Shown piece after piece: positions 1 to 7,604 of a DNA stretch of 16,015 bases. Under the pieces are notes generated by a model, which worked only from the letters and a program-made list of their open reading frames with translations, was not told the DNA's origin and searched no databases. How positions within the stretch are numbered: the first letter of the stretch is position 1; each line of letters opens with the position of its first letter. Source of the stretch: Armatimonadota bacterium (lineage in GTDB: Bacteria > Armatimonadota > Abditibacteriia > CG2-30-59-28); contig JACQGJ010000131.1 of the NCBI GenBank assembly GCA_016199605.1, positions 1 to 16,015 on the forward strand, in the 5' to 3' direction. The translations under genes and the position numbers were made by a program.

Positions 1-58
1 GACGGGCTATGAGGCGCGAGTTCGACTCGCCCTTCTCCGCGAGGGCATGGGGCAGTAG
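1..58 (+). CDS. Possible C-terminal tail of an upstream protein (partial)
   Basis: A reading frame open from the window edge (first full codon at base 2) encodes 18 residues ending TGYEARVRLALLREGMGQ and stops at TAG 56-58. Most codons end in G or C, as in the neighbouring real genes, and the peptide could be a C-terminal helix. The stop is followed 19 bases later by a perfect hairpin, the same kind of element that follows the C45 gene at 3483. The fragment is too short to assign to a family, and it could be chance. Confidence 0.35.
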   Translation, partial: TGYEARVRLALLREGMGQ

Positions 59-77
59 AACTGCCACGTCATAATCA

Positions 78-102
78 CGCCCAGGAGTGCAACTCCTGGG
101 CG
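78..102. repeat. Palindromic intergenic repeat, copy 1
   Basis: This is a perfect 11-bp inverted repeat: left arm CGCCCAGGAGT (78-88), loop GCA, right arm ACTCCTGGGCG (92-102). A second copy with the same core and loop lies at 3575-3605. The two differ within the stem at a pair that is C-G here and T-A there, so pairing is kept. No T-run follows, so it is not a classic Rho-independent terminator. It probably belongs to a dispersed REP-like family. Confidence 0.75.
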
Positions 103-240
103 AACTGAACACATGTGTATACTTCATGCCGTGACGAGTATAGCAGGCCTTGTCCAGAATCAGGAAGATGCGGGATACGGGGAGACACCGGAGGCAGTTC
201 CAGAATCCTCTGCTCACGAACACCCTACTACTCTTTCCAG

Positions 241-269
241 TTGCCTCCTGCACTTTGGGGTGTTAACAT
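241..269 (+). promoter_or_regulatory. Weak candidate promoter of the hydrolase operon, possibly leaderless
   Basis: TTGCCT (241-246) and TAACAT (264-269) are separated by 17 bases, and each matches the sigma70 consensus at 4 of 6 positions. The predicted transcription start, about 7 bases after the -10 box, would fall at or next to the ATG at 276. That ATG has no Shine-Dalgarno sequence at normal distance; the nearest purine-rich stretch, GGGGTG, ends 14 bases upstream. Together this hints at a leaderless transcript, but the motif match alone is weak. Confidence 0.22.
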
Positions 270-275
270 GACGCC

Positions 276-2270
276 ATGCGAAGTCAAATACTTCTCAGGT
301 GTTGGGGGATCTTTTCGCTGGCCCTGGTGATCTCCATCTTCGTGCTGGTTGCCTTGCGGATTTCGACGAAGGCACAGCAGGTAGTCACTGCGGGGGGGAA
401 GATTGGCGTCGTTGAGGTGGGTGTTGGTGACCGGCCCGGAGGGAGAGGCGAATCCGGGGAATGGCGGTACGTGGTCTATATCGAGCAAGTCCTGGAGCAT
501 GTCAGGATCGATTTTGAACCGGTGAAGGACCTGTCAGCCCTGGACTCCTACCACCTGCTCTTGTTCCCTTACAACAAACATCTCACCGAGGATCAAGTGC
601 AGGCTCTTCAGGACTACATGGATCGAGGTGGCAGGACCGTGTGGTTCTACCTTTGTCCGAAGTCTCTTGCCGATAACCTTGGCGTCTCCCTGAGGGATCC
701 GGTCGGTGATCCGGATCGAAGGAAGTTCAAACAAGTTCGCTTCGATACGAAGGTCCTGCCAGGCGCGCCGGCAACCATGTTCCAGGACTCTTGGAGCATT
801 CAAGCGATCGAGCCGTCGCGCGGAGGGAAAGTCTTTGGTGTCTGGCAGGATGCCCAGGGACGAGAGGTCGGATACCCGGCGGGAACGCTCGGCGAGAAGG
901 GCGCCTTCTTCACGCACGTCTTGCTTAACGATGACCTGACGCAGAAAGGCCGTTTTCTCTTGGCCCTGGTGGGGCAATACCTCCCCTCGGTATGGGACAA
1001 GGCTGCGGCGCGATCGATGGCTGATTTCGGGAAGGTCGGACGCTATGGCACTATCGAGGAGCTCCGTGCGGAGGTAATCCGGAAAGGTGTCCCTGCCGTT
1101 GCACTGGAGGAGTCCCTGCGCCTCCACCAACAGGCGAAGCAGCTTCGCGAAACAAAGCGATACCCGGACGCGATCGATCGACTTGCTCAGGCCCAATCCC
1201 AGCTCGAGTCGGCCTACTACCCGTTGTTCTCCTCCAAATCCCCGGAGCTGCGAGGAGTCTGGTGCAGCGCCTACGGCTCACCCAACTGGCCCGAGATGGC
1301 ACGGACCCTCAGGGGGAACGGCTTTAACGCCATCTTCCCTTTTGTGGGCAGCGCGGGCCTCGCCTATTTCCCGAACAAGCACCTGCCTGTGTCAGAAGGA
1401 GTCAAGCAGGGGCGCGACCCTCTGAAGGAGTGCGTCCGCGTCGCGCATGAGGCAGGTCTCCAGGTCCATGCGTGGTTCATTGCCTGGTACCTGCACCTTG
1501 CGACTCGGGAAACGCTGAACGCGATGAGAAACCAGGATCGACTGCAGGTTGATGCCGCCGGAGGAACCACCAACTGGCTTTGTCCGTCGCGACCGGAGAA
1601 CCTTTCCATGGTCCGAGAGGCGCTGGTCGATCTGGCGCGCAACTACGACCTCGACGGGATTCACTTCGACTACCTCCGCTTCCCTGACAAGCATTATTGC
1701 TTCTGCAATCACTGCAAGGAGCAGTTCCAAAAGGATGCTGGCGTTACCGTGACCAATTTCGTAGAGGAAGTCACGACAGGCAGGTATCAGAGCGAATTCG
1801 AATCGTGGCGTCGGGAGCAGGTCACGCGACTGGTTCGTGAAGTCGCTTCCGGTGCGAGGCAGGCACGACCGGGGATCAAGATATCCGCGGCAGTGTTTGG
1901 GGGTTTCTCTTCTGCCCGACGTTCCCAAGCGCAGGATGCGATGGATTGGGCGACCAGGGGTTATGTCGACTTCCTCTGTCCGATGAACTACACCAATGAT
2001 CTGCAGAAGCTGGAGAAGCTGACCGCTGAGCAGAAGAACGCGATCAATGGGAAGGTTCCCTTGATCGCCGGGTTAGGTGTATTCTCCGACTCGTCCTACT
2101 TCGACTCCCCCGTCATGCTGGTGGACCAGATTGACCGCGTCCGTCAGGCAGGGGCAGACGGATTCCTGTTGTTTAAGTATAATTCCGAGATGGCACAGCG
2201 TTTCCTGCCTGCGCTCCGGCTGGGCATCACCAAAACCGAGGCAGTCGTTCCCGGTAGCCTGCCTCCGTAA
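276..2270 (+). CDS. Exported GHL10-type glycoside hydrolase with N-terminal amidotransferase-like domain
   Basis: This 664-residue protein is probably an extracytoplasmic glycosidase. Residues about 9-27 form a hydrophobic signal peptide or membrane anchor after a basic N-terminus. Residues about 42-235 resemble a class I glutamine amidotransferase-like Rossmann fold (LLLFPYNKHLT, YMDRGGRTVWFYLCP) with no obvious catalytic triad. A helical linker (about 255-318) leads to a TIM-barrel domain (about 323-655) with hallmarks of the glycosyl-hydrolase-like 10 (YngK/DUF187) family: LRGVWC near 325, HAWFIAW 398-404, and LDGIHFDYLRFPD 459-471, whose Asp residues are the likely active-site acids. A Cys cluster, CFCNHC (475-480), follows, as in many relatives. 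Family members act on polysaccharide or peptidoglycan-like glycans; the substrate here is unknown. The ATG at 276 fits the signal peptide although its ribosome site is poor. It is first in a three-gene run, 25 bases before the next gene. Confidence 0.88.
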   Translation: MRSQILLRCWGIFSLALVISIFVLVALRISTKAQQVVTAGGKIGVVEVGVGDRPGGRGESGEWRYVVYIEQVLEHVRIDFEPVKDLSALDSYHLLLFPYNKHLTEDQVQALQDYMDRGGRTVWFYLCPKSLADNLGVSLRDPVGDPDRRKFKQVRFDTKVLPGAPATMFQDSWSIQAIEPSRGGKVFGVWQDAQGREVGYPAGTLGEKGAFFTHVLLNDDLTQKGRFLLALVGQYLPSVWDKAAARSMADFGKVGRYGTIEELRAEVIRKGVPAVALEESLRLHQQAKQLRETKRYPDAIDRLAQAQSQLESAYYPLFSSKSPELRGVWCSAYGSPNWPEMARTLRGNGFNAIFPFVGSAGLAYFPNKHLPVSEGVKQGRDPLKECVRVAHEAGLQVHAWFIAWYLHLATRETLNAMRNQDRLQVDAAGGTTNWLCPSRPENLSMVREALVDLARNYDLDGIHFDYLRFPDKHYCFCNHCKEQFQKDAGVTVTNFVEEVTTGRYQSEFESWRREQVTRLVREVASGARQARPGIKISAAVFGGFSSARRSQAQDAMDWATRGYVDFLCPMNYTNDLQKLEKLTAEQKNAINGKVPLIAGLGVFSDSSYFDSPVMLVDQIDRVRQAGADGFLLFKYNSEMAQRFLPALRLGITKTEAVVPGSLPP

Positions 2271-2295
2271 CGACACACCGAAAGGACGCGGATAA

Positions 2296-3483
2296 ATGAG
2301 TCTCCGCAGTTTATTGACGAAAGCACTTCTCCAATTTCCTCTTGCCACCGCGATAGCGGTGATCGGGTTGACCTGTCTTGTCTCACTCGCGCCCGGAGGG
2401 TGCGCGGGTGGTCGCCTTGATATACTGAACGGCTATCGCGTTTTGCACGTTTCCGGCACCCCCGAGGAAATGGGTGAACAACACGGTCGTCTGCTGCGCA
2501 CAGAGGTAAGGCGAATGGTCAAGGACCTGGTTCACCCAGGGGGGAGCGCAGGCTGGCTGACTTACGACAAGTTGATCGAAGGAACGAAGACGATGGAGGC
2601 CCATCTGCCGTTCGCGTTTCAGCGGGAGCTTGAGGCCCTTGCCGAAGCTGCCGGTGTCGATTATCTCGATCTGGTAGCCGCGCAACTTTTCGGCGATGTC
2701 AGTCGCGCCACCTACTGCACTTCCTTCGCATTGTTTGGTCCTGCTACGGCTAATGGCGAGTTGATGTGCGGACGCAACCTTGACTACTGGGACAACGGCG
2801 TCAGCGAGTATGCAGCATTGCTGATCCACTATCGACCCAAGGAAGGAATCCCCTTCGTCACGGTTTCCTGGGCCGGGATCATCAACGGTTGGACCCTGAT
2901 GAACACGAAAGGGATCGCTTGTTCGAACAACAACTCCTACGGCGAGTCGAACTCGCTGGAAGGCATCTCCACTTGTTTTATGCTCCGGAAGATCGTTCAA
3001 TACTCGGCCTCCTTGAACGACGCGGAGCGGATTCTGAAGACAACGCCTCGGGCCTGCGGCACCAACATGCTGGTCGCCCAGGCGAATCCCGCCGACGCGT
3101 TCATCGCCGAGTACGACCATCAGGCCATCGTCCTGCGTCGCGCCGAGCGGGGCTATGTCATCGCCAGCAATCACTTCCGCAAGTTGTACCGTGACGACGA
3201 TTACCGTTCCTGGTGTAGCAGATACTGCAAAGTCGAAGACCTTATCAACGAGGATTACGGGAAGATCGACCGCCGACTCAACCTGGCGGGTGCTGAAGGA
3301 GTACCCATTGAGAGCATCAACCTGCACTCAGCGATGCTATATCCGGCAACGGGCGACCTTTGCGTTTCGATGGGAAAGATCCCGGCGTGCAAACAGACCT
3401 ATCGCTGGTTCCATCTGGTGGAGTCAGGATTGACGGCCAAAGGAGTCAGAGAAGGCAGGGACAAACGTGTGAGCCGTCGTTGA
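2296..3483 (+). CDS. C45-family autoproteolytic acyltransferase/hydrolase, predicted lipoprotein
   Basis: This 395-residue protein is of the C45 N-terminal-nucleophile family (isopenicillin N acyltransferase-like), whose members cleave or form amide bonds after self-processing exposes a Cys. The family pattern is clear: GTPEEMGEQHGRLL (54-67) near the start of the domain, then TYCTSFALFGPAT (139-151) with Cys141 as the predicted nucleophile and cleavage before it, then GRNLDY (159-164). Residues about 12-36 form a signal sequence ending APGGC, so Cys36 may be lipidated. AAGGA lies about 10 bases before the ATG, a good ribosome site. It follows the GHL10 gene by 25 bases, so the two are probably co-transcribed. 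The true substrate could be a lipid amide, N-acyl amino acid or peptide; penicillin chemistry should not be assumed. Confidence 0.85.
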   Translation: MSLRSLLTKALLQFPLATAIAVIGLTCLVSLAPGGCAGGRLDILNGYRVLHVSGTPEEMGEQHGRLLRTEVRRMVKDLVHPGGSAGWLTYDKLIEGTKTMEAHLPFAFQRELEALAEAAGVDYLDLVAAQLFGDVSRATYCTSFALFGPATANGELMCGRNLDYWDNGVSEYAALLIHYRPKEGIPFVTVSWAGIINGWTLMNTKGIACSNNNSYGESNSLEGISTCFMLRKIVQYSASLNDAERILKTTPRACGTNMLVAQANPADAFIAEYDHQAIVLRRAERGYVIASNHFRKLYRDDDYRSWCSRYCKVEDLINEDYGKIDRRLNLAGAEGVPIESINLHSAMLYPATGDLCVSMGKIPACKQTYRWFHLVESGLTAKGVREGRDKRVSRR

Positions 3484-3574
3484 AGGTCTTGGATCACAAC
3501 CGGCAGAGGAATCATCCATGCGTGCTTACGGGCCCAGCGGGATGAACATGAGTCTTCGCGGGTCACTGCGCGCC

Positions 3575-3605
3575 GTTCGTCCAGGAGTGCAACTCCTGGA
3601 CGAAC
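3575..3605. repeat. Palindromic intergenic repeat, copy 2
   Basis: This is a perfect 14-bp inverted repeat: left arm GTTCGTCCAGGAGT (3575-3588), loop GCA, right arm ACTCCTGGACGAAC (3592-3605). It shares core and loop with the copy at 78-102, with a compensating base-pair change in the stem. It lies between the C45 gene and the PqaA-type gene and ends 29 bases before the likely start codon of the latter. A start at 3518 would force translation through this repeat, which argues for the ATG at 3635. Confidence 0.78.
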
Positions 3606-3634
3606 AGGTCCAGAAGTGGCAGAGGAGTGAGAAG

Positions 3635-4987
3635 ATGAGATTGTGTACCGCATGGTTGCTGGGGATTGGCTTCATCGCAGGGCTTCTGGCCAAGTATATG
3701 GGAGGCTGTGGCCGCGCGGACTCGTCCGTGGCGACAAGTTTCTCCGACTACATTGCGCGCGAGGAGCCGGAGTTTCAGTGGAAGCAGACTGACGAGAAGA
3801 CGATTCAGAACGGGCGGATGATCGACCTGCATCTGGTCTCACAAGTGTGGCAGGGGATCAAGTGGGAGCATCGACTCGTGGTGTTCCTCCCTCAGAAAGT
3901 GGAGTTTCCCGGGACTGCCGTCCTCCTCAATACCGGTGGGGACGCGGGGCCCCTTGATCGAATGTTGGGAATGGCTGCCGCCAACGGGGCAGGATGCGTC
4001 TTTGCGATTCTGTATCAGATACCGAATCAGCCCTTATTCGGCGACTTGACCGAAGACAACCTGATTGCCCATACCTTCGTCGAATTCCTGAAGAGCGACG
4101 ACGCCACCTGGCCGCTCTTGTTCCCGATGGTGAAAAGCGTGGTGAAAGCCCTGGACGCTTTGCAGGCCTTCGGAAAGGAGAAGTTGCAGCAGTCCATCGA
4201 GGGCTTCGTCATCACCGGAGCGTCGAAACGGGGATGGACGACCTGGTTGACCGGAGCCGTTGACCCTCGCGTGAAAGCAATCATGCCAATGGTCTACGAC
4301 AACCTCAACATCCCGGCGCAAATGCCGCATCAGTTGGAGACCTGGGGTGAATACAGCGAGCAGATCGAAGAATACACTCGTCGCGGACTGCAGCAGCAAC
4401 TTTCCTCCGACCGGGGGAAGAAGTTGGTGGCAATGGCCGATCCCCATTCCTATCTCAACAAGCTCACGATGCCAAAGCTGATCGTCAACGGCACGAACGA
4501 CCGCTACTGGACCCTCGATTCGCTGAACCTCTACTGGAAAGACCTGCCCGGACAGAATTACGTCCTCTACTGTCCCAATGTGGGCCACGGACTGCAACCG
4601 GATGGAACCCAAAACGTGGGCGCCGAAGAACTCGCGGAGATGCGGTCCCGCCCTATCACGAGCTTGCAGAGCTTCGCCCGACTCATTGCGTCAGGGAAGC
4701 CGCTGCCCAAGCTAACCTGGAGGCACGAAACGGTTGACGGCAAAGCGCGCTTGACGGTCACCAGCGATCCCAGGCCAAAGGAAGTCCGTCTCTGGACCGC
4801 GCGGTCGGATACGAAGGAGTTTAGAACGGCGCATTGGGAGTCAAGGTCAATGGCGGCGCAAGACGGGGTCTTTGTTGGAGAACTGCCGCTACCCGAAAAG
4901 GGTTGCGCCGCGTTGCTCGGAGAGGCGGTGTATGAGGTCGAGGGGCGCCCGATGCATTTATCGACGCAGGTGAGCGTTGTGCCCTGA
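3635..4987 (+). CDS. PhoPQ-activated pathogenicity-related (PqaA-type) alpha/beta-hydrolase lipoprotein
   Basis: This 450-residue protein belongs to the PhoPQ-activated pathogenicity-related family, an alpha/beta-hydrolase group first named from Salmonella PqaA. The family core is plain: VITGASKRGWTTWLTGAVDPRVKAI, with Ser197 in GASKRG as the likely nucleophile, Asp289 in NGTNDRYW as the acid and His318 in NVGHG as the base. An N-terminal signal peptide (1-24) ends in MGGC, so Cys25 may be lipidated. The last 65 or so residues look like a small beta domain. I chose the ATG at 3635 because GAGGAG lies about 8 bases upstream and the signal peptide begins there; the in-frame ATG at 3518 would add 39 residues encoded partly by the palindromic repeat. 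The enzymatic substrate is not established for the family. It is third in the exported hydrolase run, 151 bases after the C45 gene. Confidence 0.87.
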   Translation: MRLCTAWLLGIGFIAGLLAKYMGGCGRADSSVATSFSDYIAREEPEFQWKQTDEKTIQNGRMIDLHLVSQVWQGIKWEHRLVVFLPQKVEFPGTAVLLNTGGDAGPLDRMLGMAAANGAGCVFAILYQIPNQPLFGDLTEDNLIAHTFVEFLKSDDATWPLLFPMVKSVVKALDALQAFGKEKLQQSIEGFVITGASKRGWTTWLTGAVDPRVKAIMPMVYDNLNIPAQMPHQLETWGEYSEQIEEYTRRGLQQQLSSDRGKKLVAMADPHSYLNKLTMPKLIVNGTNDRYWTLDSLNLYWKDLPGQNYVLYCPNVGHGLQPDGTQNVGAEELAEMRSRPITSLQSFARLIASGKPLPKLTWRHETVDGKARLTVTSDPRPKEVRLWTARSDTKEFRTAHWESRSMAAQDGVFVGELPLPEKGCAALLGEAVYEVEGRPMHLSTQVSVVP

Positions 4988-5015
4988 CGGAAATAGGGGC
5001 AATGCAGAATCTCGA

Positions 5016-5047
5016 GAGGCCCCAAGCCTCAAAGAGGTCCCAACCTC
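5016..5047. terminator. Two tandem small hairpins between convergent genes
   Basis: Two look-alike stem-loops lie back to back: GAGGC-CCCAA-GCCTC (5016-5030) and GAGGT-CCCA-ACCTC (5034-5047), separated by AAA. They fill the 58-base gap between the convergent PqaA-type and aminotransferase genes, and the second overlaps the aminotransferase stop codon. Neither has a long T-run on either strand. A bidirectional transcription-end role is therefore inferred from position only. Confidence 0.35.
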
Positions 5048-6236
5048 ACGTCCTCTGCAGCCTGCTGAATCTGGTTGCTGCGGTCTCCAAAGTCGGTAAT
5101 TGCTTCGCATAAGCGAAGCGAATTCTTTGTTTTCCAAGCTCGGCGTCGCGATAGAAACTGGTACCAGGCACGGCGGCGATGCCGATGTCGGCCACGAGGT
5201 GACGGGAGAACGAGGTATCGTCTGGAAATCCGAAGGCGCTGAAGTCGGTCATGATGTAGTAAGCGCCGAAAGGTTTGAAGCACTTGAACCCCGTGTCGCC
5301 CAAAACCTTGAGCATGAAGTTCCGCTTGTCCTGATAGCTTGCCGCCAACCCGGCGTAGTATTCCAACGGTAACGCGAGAGCGGCGGTCACTCCTTCCTGC
5401 AGCGGCGCCGCGGCACCGACGGTCAGGAAGTCGTGAACCTTGCGGATGCCGTTGGTGAGGTGCGGTGCAGCGATGGCCCACCCGACCCGCCAGCCCGTCG
5501 CGCTATAGGTCTTGCTCGCGGCGTTGATGGTGATCGTCTGCTCTGACATGCCCGGCAAAGTGGCGATGCTGAGGTGTTCGCGCCCATCGTAGAGGATGTG
5601 CTCGTAGATCTCATCCGTCACTGCCACGACTCCCCACTTCTGGCACAGCCCCGTGATCAACATGAGTTCTTCCCGTGTGAATACCTTGCCCGTGGGGTTG
5701 TTGGGGGTGTTGATGATGATGGCCTTTGTGTGGTTGTTGAACGCAGCGGCGAGTTGATCGAAGTCGAAATGCCAGTCCGGTTCATGCAACGTCACGTAGT
5801 GCGGCGTGGCACCGGAAAGGATCGCGTCGGGGCCGTAATTCTCATAGAAAGGCTCGAAGACCACCACTTCATCTCCGGGATCGATGATCGCCATCAGCGA
5901 TGAGATCATCGCTTCCGTCGCCCCGCAGGTCACGGTGACCATCGTCTCGGCATCGACGGACATCTGCTGGTACCAGCGGTACTTTTCGGCGATGGCTCCT
6001 CGCAACGTCGGGCTGCCCCAGGTGATCGCGTACTGGTTAACCCCGTCGTGGATTGCCTTACACGCCGCCTCCATCATCACCTCCGGGGGATTCCAGTCGG
6101 GAAACCCCTGCGCCAGATTGAGGGCGTCGTGCTGCTTCGCCAGCCGCGTCATTTCGCGAATGACGCTCTCGGTGAACCCGGCGACGCGTAGCGACGTGAG
6201 TGGTTGGGAGTGGTTATTATCTCGGGTGTTCAACAC
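5046..6236 (-). CDS. Class I/II PLP-dependent aminotransferase (KAT/YbdL-like)
   Basis: This 396-residue fold-type I transaminase is close to the usual family length. PLP-site residues are all present: the internal-aldimine Lys242 in SKTYSATGWRVGW, Asn180 in NTPNNPTG, Asp208 and Tyr211 in DEIYEH, and the carboxylate-binding Arg373 in RIRFAYAK. NLAQGFPDWNPP near the N-terminus and the overall layout resemble the kynurenine/methionine aminotransferase (YbdL/CCBL) branch, so a glutamine-, methionine- or aromatic-type 2-oxo acid transaminase is likely. Specificity cannot be read from sequence. The start is GTG at 6236, supported by GGAGGA 8 bases upstream. It lies 45 bases after the amidase gene and is the last gene of the leftward series. 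Confidence 0.9.
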   Translation of the reverse strand: MLNTRDNNHSQPLTSLRVAGFTESVIREMTRLAKQHDALNLAQGFPDWNPPEVMMEAACKAIHDGVNQYAITWGSPTLRGAIAEKYRWYQQMSVDAETMVTVTCGATEAMISSLMAIIDPGDEVVVFEPFYENYGPDAILSGATPHYVTLHEPDWHFDFDQLAAAFNNHTKAIIINTPNNPTGKVFTREELMLITGLCQKWGVVAVTDEIYEHILYDGREHLSIATLPGMSEQTITINAASKTYSATGWRVGWAIAAPHLTNGIRKVHDFLTVGAAAPLQEGVTAALALPLEYYAGLAASYQDKRNFMLKVLGDTGFKCFKPFGAYYIMTDFSAFGFPDDTSFSRHLVADIGIAAVPGTSFYRDAELGKQRIRFAYAKQLPTLETAATRFSRLQRT

Positions 6237-6281
6237 CGGATGGTTCCTCCGGGGGTGGTCTGTTGTTCGCCCAGAGGCATC

Positions 6282-6992
6282 TCAGCGAGGGTTCAAGCAT
6301 ACGAATGCTGCTACACCCTCGGCAAGAGCCCGCGCCATTTGCCATTGCCCCGCTTCCAACTTGATGAACTCGGCTTCCGTCTTGTTTGTCAACACGACCA
6401 TCTCGACGGTAACTACGGGAACTTTCGAGAAGATTGAACCCGTCAGTACTCCCTGCCTTGACCCTATCAGGGTCTTGGAATCGCCTCGAACTCCGCCGTC
6501 GATGAGGGCCCCTCCCAAGTGTTTTGACATCGCTGCCCCAATGGACTCTGCCGCTCGTTTGCTTTGCTTGCGAACTTCCAGGCTTGGCCCGGTGACCCCT
6601 CCTTTGGTCCCCTGCCGGTCAGGGTAATAAACGGCAAAGCCTCTCGACCTGCCGGCGTCGCAATGCAGTCGAACGAACAGGGCAGCGCCGGCTTTGTTGG
6701 CAATCAACGCCCGATCCGCATTTCTGACAAGATGGTCCTCTCGCGGCTTGGTCATCACGACCTCGAACCCCCTGTTGACGAGAAGGCTGCGAAGTTTCAC
6801 TCCTACAACCCAGTCAATGTGAACTTCAGTGGTTCCGTTCTTGATGGCTTTGCCGCTGTTGACCTCAGAAGGATGGCCGGGATCGATGCAGATCAAAGGC
6901 GGAGTGGTATTGGCGCTCGACTCGAGACTGCAATTGTTATGAGCAATCAGGGATGCGCTGAGCAAGGTCGGAAGCACATACGAGTTTCTCAC
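6282..6992 (-). CDS. Exported N-acetylmuramoyl-L-alanine amidase (Amidase_3)
   Basis: This 236-residue zinc amidase is predicted to cut the bond between MurNAc and L-Ala in peptidoglycan. The Amidase_3 pattern is recognisable: IDPGHPSE with zinc ligand His40, Glu56 in TTEVHID, His110 in FVRLHCDAG, and the catalytic-type Glu197 in VVTVEMVVLTN. The usual GHGG and SIHAN/D forms are changed to GHPS and RLHCD, so it is a divergent member. A short hydrophobic N-terminus (about 5-18) suggests export; Cys21 lacks a good lipobox. The start is GTG at 6992 with only a weak ribosome site. It sits 85 bases behind nuoI and 45 bases before the aminotransferase, in the position where nuoJ would be expected. 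Read-through from the nuo genes is possible but not shown. Confidence 0.85.
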   Translation of the reverse strand: MRNSYVLPTLLSASLIAHNNCSLESSANTTPPLICIDPGHPSEVNSGKAIKNGTTEVHIDWVVGVKLRSLLVNRGFEVVMTKPREDHLVRNADRALIANKAGAALFVRLHCDAGRSRGFAVYYPDRQGTKGGVTGPSLEVRKQSKRAAESIGAAMSKHLGGALIDGGVRGDSKTLIGSRQGVLTGSIFSKVPVVTVEMVVLTNKTEAEFIKLEAGQWQMARALAEGVAAFVCLNPR

Positions 6993-7077
6993 CGATTCGC
7001 CGACCTGTCTTTTGGCCTTCCGATGCTACTCCTGGGTTCTTTAATGGGGAAGGACAAATCGGTAGACATCTCAACAC

Positions 7078-7593
7078 TTACTGCGAGCTGGCCGGCTTAT
7101 GGGCGAGCAGTTGGTCCATTGTGTAGATCATATCTTTCCGGCTACTGGCGGAGAATTGCAGGATTCCCGTGTCCATGCGGATGGCGTCTTCAGGGCAGGC
7201 TTCGACACAGAAACCGCAGAAGACACAGCGCCCGAGGTCGATGTCGAAGCGCGCCGGCATTTTCTCGATGTGTGGATCGGGGTTCTCTTTAGGAACGATG
7301 TAGATGCAACGCGCCGGGCAAACGGTCTCGCACATGAGGCAGGCGACGCAGCGCGGCGCGCCGTCTTCGCGTTTGGTCAGACGGTGCAGGCTGCGGAGAC
7401 GCGGAGATAACGGACGTCGTTCTTCAGGGTATTGAATCGTCACAGCGCCCGGCTGAACCGACCTGCTACCCATCAGCCTGAGCGTGTGGTTGCGAAGATT
7501 CACGAAAAAGTGACGGGCGGTAATTATCAACCCGATCAGCACTTCGGGGATGTAAGTTCTCTGGAGTAAACCCAGTTTTACGCGAGGTTGCAT
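7078..7593 (-). CDS. nuoI: NADH-quinone oxidoreductase subunit I
   Basis: This 171-residue connecting subunit of complex I carries clusters N6a and N6b, which pass electrons toward NuoB. Two complete 4Fe-4S motifs are visible: C82-x2-C85-x2-C88-x3-CP (CVACLMCETVCP) and C123-x2-C126-x2-C129-x3-CP (CVFCGFCVEACP). The N-terminal stretch around VLIGLIITARHFF is the membrane-associated helix typical of NuoI. I prefer the ATG at 7593, 11 bases beyond the nuoH stop. A TTG at 7608, overlapping that stop, would add five residues and cannot be excluded. It is the last nuo gene here; no nuoJ follows. Confidence 0.95.
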   Translation of the reverse strand: MQPRVKLGLLQRTYIPEVLIGLIITARHFFVNLRNHTLRLMGSRSVQPGAVTIQYPEERRPLSPRLRSLHRLTKREDGAPRCVACLMCETVCPARCIYIVPKENPDPHIEKMPARFDIDLGRCVFCGFCVEACPEDAIRMDTGILQFSASSRKDMIYTMDQLLAHKPASSQ

Positions 7594-7604
7594 ACTGTCC
7601 ACTC

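Noticed and set aside
13..42. tRNA-like 3' end around GAGTTCGACTCGC
   Set aside because: It resembles a T-arm, but the loop between paired GCGAG and CTCGC has only 5 bases instead of 7, no CCA end is present, and the rest of any tRNA would lie outside the window. The stretch is better read as the tail of an open frame.
2383..3327. Long - strand open frame of 314 codons opposite the C45 gene
   Set aside because: It is a mirror frame of a gene with clear family motifs; no domain is recognisable in its product.
3518..3634. Extended N-terminus of the PqaA-type protein from an ATG at 3518
   Set aside because: The extra 39 residues run through a perfect palindromic repeat and put the signal peptide internally. 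The ATG at 3635 has a good ribosome site and begins the signal peptide.
276..4987. Idea that the hydrolase trio is a phage-defence or toxin system
   Set aside because: All three proteins carry export signals and belong to hydrolase families with envelope or extracellular roles; no nuclease, nucleotide-sensor or toxin motif is present.
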